15,948 nucleotides of DNA from Chitinophagaceae bacterium. GTDB taxonomy: Bacteria; Bacteroidota; Bacteroidia; Chitinophagales; Chitinophagaceae. Positions 14,200-15,948 of the stretch are shown here, piece after piece. Both the position numbers and the translations under genes were made by a program. The stretch covers positions 1-15,948 of the forward strand of contig JADGPY010000430.1 of assembly GCA_017882205.1 (NCBI GenBank). The letters run 5' to 3'. The notes beneath the pieces are model-generated. The model was not told the DNA's origin, did not search any database, and saw nothing but the letters and a program-made list of their open reading frames with translations. Each line of letters starts with the position of its first letter. Position 1 is the first letter of the stretch.

Positions 14200-15429
14200 A
14201 TGTATACAACGATTACACAATGTCGAATATGTGCTAGCTCTAATTTAGTAACAGTACTATCTTTGGGAAATCAATACTTAACAGGTGTTTTTCCAAAAAA
14301 AATCCATGAAAATATAACTTATGGACCTTTGGAATTGGTTTGGTGTTCTGATTGTGGATTATTGCAAATGAAACAATCCTACAATTTAAATGAAATGTAT
14401 GGAGAGAATTATGGTTATCGATCCGGAATAAACGTTTCGATGGTAAAACATCTTCAACAGAAAATCAACTATTTAGAATCTCTTGTAAAGATCAATGATT
14501 CTGATATAATTATTGATATTGGGAGCAATGATGCCACATCTTTAAAAGCGTATAAAGGGAAACATAGAAAAGTTGGTATTGACCCGACAGGAAATAAATT
14601 TAAACAGTATTACACTGATGATCTTGTTTTGATCCCTGATTTTTTCACAGCAGAAAAGTTTGAAAAACTTTTTCCAAATGAAAAGGCAAAAATCATTACC
14701 TCTATTGCAATGTTTTATGATTTAGAACGCCCCATGGACTTTGTCAAAGATATTGAACGCTGTTTAGCTTTAGATGGGATTTGGCATTTTGAACAAAGCT
14801 ATATGCCAAGTATGTTACAAGCCAATAGTTATGATACCATTTGTCATGAGCATTTAGAATTCTACTCATTAAATATTGTAAAAACAATGCTAGAGAAGAA
14901 TGGTCTAAGATTAGTGGATGTTCAATTAAATGCAATAAATGGAGGGAGCTTTGCTGTAACTGCATGTAAAAAAGAGGCTCCATACAATTCAAATACCACA
15001 ATTACAAACGGATTATTGAAACAGGAAGAAGAAATGGGCTTTGATTCTATAAATCCATATAAAGAGTTCGAGCAAAGAGTATTTAAGCATAGGGAAGACT
15101 TAACTGAACTAATCAACTCATTAGTAGGTGCAGGGAAAAAAATATTTGGATACGGAGCAAGTACGAAAGGAAATGTGCTTTTACAGTTTTGCAATTTTAC
15201 CAAAGAACAAATCCCTTATATTGCAGAGGTTAATCCAGACAAATTTAATTCATTTACCCCTGGCACTAATATTCCAATAATATCAGAAATTGAAGCTAAA
15301 GAAATGAAACCAGATTATTTTTTAGTACTTCCATGGCACTTTAAAAATATTATTCTTGAACGTGAACAAGATTATTTAGCCCAAGGAGGTAAATTTATTT
15401 TTCCACTGCCAAATATTCAAATCATTTAA
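14200..15429 (+). CDS. zinc-containing sugar C-methyltransferase (TylCIII/NovU/TcaB9-like)
   Basis: This SAM-dependent enzyme has 409 residues, the full family length, and three visible parts. An N-terminal zinc-binding domain holds CRIC (8-11) and CSDC (49-52). A Rossmann methyltransferase domain has IDIGSNDAT (105-113) and the active-site region CHEHLEFYS (215-223). A C-terminal domain carries GYGASTKGN (317-325), a Rossmann-like motif typical of this family. Characterised members add a methyl group at C-3 of a 4-keto-6-deoxy sugar nucleotide. Here the direct neighbour is gmd, which makes such a 4-keto sugar on GDP; the CDP-4-keto-6-deoxyglucose made by RfbG is the other candidate substrate. 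The substrate is inferred. Confidence 0.9.
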   Translation: MYTTITQCRICASSNLVTVLSLGNQYLTGVFPKKIHENITYGPLELVWCSDCGLLQMKQSYNLNEMYGENYGYRSGINVSMVKHLQQKINYLESLVKINDSDIIIDIGSNDATSLKAYKGKHRKVGIDPTGNKFKQYYTDDLVLIPDFFTAEKFEKLFPNEKAKIITSIAMFYDLERPMDFVKDIERCLALDGIWHFEQSYMPSMLQANSYDTICHEHLEFYSLNIVKTMLEKNGLRLVDVQLNAINGGSFAVTACKKEAPYNSNTTITNGLLKQEEEMGFDSINPYKEFEQRVFKHREDLTELINSLVGAGKKIFGYGASTKGNVLLQFCNFTKEQIPYIAEVNPDKFNSFTPGTNIPIISEIEAKEMKPDYFLVLPWHFKNIILEREQDYLAQGGKFIFPLPNIQII

Positions 15430-15440
15430 AGAACTCGGGA

Positions 15441-15460
15441 TTAATAAACACCTTTATTAA
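15441..15460 (+). terminator. AT-rich inverted repeat after the methyltransferase gene
   Basis: TTAATAAA (15441-15448) and TTTATTAA (15453-15460) form a perfect 8-pair stem with a CACC loop, 12 bases past the stop codon. There is no T run after it and the stem is all A-T, so termination would be weak. It might instead mark the edge of the IS200 remnant. Confidence 0.4.
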
Positions 15461-15472
15461 ATATGAATGAAC

Positions 15473-15496
15473 TACCCCGCGGCAAGCAGCGGGGTA
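15473..15496. repeat. GC-rich hairpin, likely subterminal end structure of the IS200 element
   Basis: TACCCCGC (15473-15480) pairs with GCGGGGTA (15489-15496) around an 8-base loop. It sits 3 bases beyond the stop of the IS200-type transposase, where IS200/IS605 elements carry the hairpin recognised by TnpA. It could also act as a bidirectional transcription block between the sugar locus and the transposase. Confidence 0.65.
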
Positions 15497-15498
15497 TC

Positions 15499-15729
15499 TT
15501 AAAGCAAAGCTAACTGTTTACTTTTATGCAAAACGGTGTATTCTTTCTCAAGCCCTTGGTCTCTGCCGTATTTCGTAATACTCGTCTCATCTCCAAACTT
15601 GCTAACCGTGTTAACAAAATATCCGTCTGTCCAAAATTCTCCTCCCCACAGTTTTGCTTTCATTTCTGGATGCTTTTTGAATACTTCTCTTGCTGTTATA
15701 CTCTTTACCATTCTATAATGAAAGAACAC
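15499..15729 (-). pseudogene. tnpA: IS200/IS605-family transposase TnpA, 3' part only
   Basis: About 70 residues match the C-terminal half of IS200-type TnpA: VKSITAREVFKKHPEMKAKL, WGGEFWTDGYFVNTV, and ITKYGRDQ, which keeps the catalytic tyrosine region. The N-terminal half with the HUH metal-binding motif is missing. Recognisable similarity begins near 15711; the residues before it (MFFHYR) look like chance coding from the adjacent sequence. Full-length TnpA is about 150 residues, so the gene is broken and inactive. The break is next to an IS630-family gene, at a site with TA dinucleotides (15714-15717), which is the known IS630 target. Confidence 0.85.
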
Positions 15730-15743
15730 AGGTTTGCAAATAA

Positions 15744-15948
15744 TTATGCTTGGATTAATTGAAAATTATCGGTCATTAAACTTTGTAATTCGATCCTAAA
15801 CTTTTCAATATTTTTGAAAATATTCAGGCAATATTTTCGAAAAACAGCAAATTCTTCGTAGTATGTGTTGTAAAGTATTTTCTTTTTGAAAAATTTCCAC
15901 AAACGTTCAATAACATTGAGATTTGGACTATATGAAGGTAAAAACAAC
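15744..15948 (-). CDS. IS630-family transposase, C-terminal part (cut by window edge)
   Basis: The visible 68 codons carry the last part of a DDE transposase: FLPSYSPNLNVIERLWKFFK, with the final catalytic Glu in the IER motif, then the C-terminal helices ending TDNFQLIQA. The 5' part lies beyond the window, so the TTG at 15947 should not be taken as a start. The C-terminus looks intact. It lies 15-30 bases from the truncated IS200 gene, so it probably inserted into that element. The short stretch 15716-15743 should contain one terminal inverted repeat, which cannot be verified without the other end. Confidence 0.88.
   Translation of the reverse strand, partial: LFLPSYSPNLNVIERLWKFFKKKILYNTYYEEFAVFRKYCLNIFKNIEKFRIELQSLMTDNFQLIQA

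Noticed and set aside
15526..15762. Plus-strand open frames across the IS200 remnant
   Set aside because: The minus-strand reading matches TnpA clearly; these are shadows.

Overview
The window looks like a chromosomal stretch from a member of the Bacteroidota, probably Bacteroidales-like. The grounds are a four-helix-bundle 23S-IVP-type gene, a GH108 lysozyme with a small membrane partner, a DUF2339-like membrane protein, few Shine-Dalgarno sites, IS200 and IS630 remnants, and intergenic spacers made of short degenerate repeats built on GTGA/TCAC. The assignment rests on family content only; there is no rRNA or tRNA here.

Left part (1-2541, minus strand): a compact module reads right to left. 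It encodes a small helix-turn-helix protein, a 58-residue holin-like membrane protein whose start overlaps the HTH stop, a GH108 muramidase, a lipoprotein with a C-terminal membrane segment (the layout of a one-piece spanin), and a 185-residue protein of unknown function ending in a predicted rho-independent terminator. Together this is a nearly complete lysis cassette for a Gram-negative envelope, with no phage structural, packaging or integrase gene in view.

Middle (2542-5553): a repeat-rich spacer, a 23S-IVP-like four-helix-bundle gene bracketed by inverted arrays of the same 7-base units, then a large polytopic membrane protein of DUF2339 type.

Right part (5801-15429, plus strand): a surface-polysaccharide sugar-nucleotide locus. 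RfbF, RfbG, RfbH, an FAD/NAD(P) reductase and an SDR reductase form a full route from glucose-1-phosphate to a CDP-3,6-dideoxyhexose (abequose or paratose type). They are followed by WecB (UDP-ManNAc), a family 2 glycosyltransferase, Gmd (GDP-4-keto-6-deoxymannose) and a zinc-finger-type sugar C-methyltransferase. The last two genes together suggest a branched 3-C-methyl-6-deoxyhexose. Base composition becomes visibly more AT-rich from about 10 kb onward, as is usual for polysaccharide loci. No flippase, polymerase or ABC exporter is present, so the locus is incomplete in this window.

Right edge (15430-15948): an AT-rich inverted repeat, a GC-rich hairpin and the 3' half of an IS200/IS605 transposase gene, abutted by the 3' end of an IS630-family transposase gene that runs off the window.

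The least expected theme is that simple intergenic repeats are written into gene ends. A 7-base GCGTGAC array supplies two stop codons and one N-terminus, and a 17-base repeat supplies another stop codon and recurs inside the same gene.
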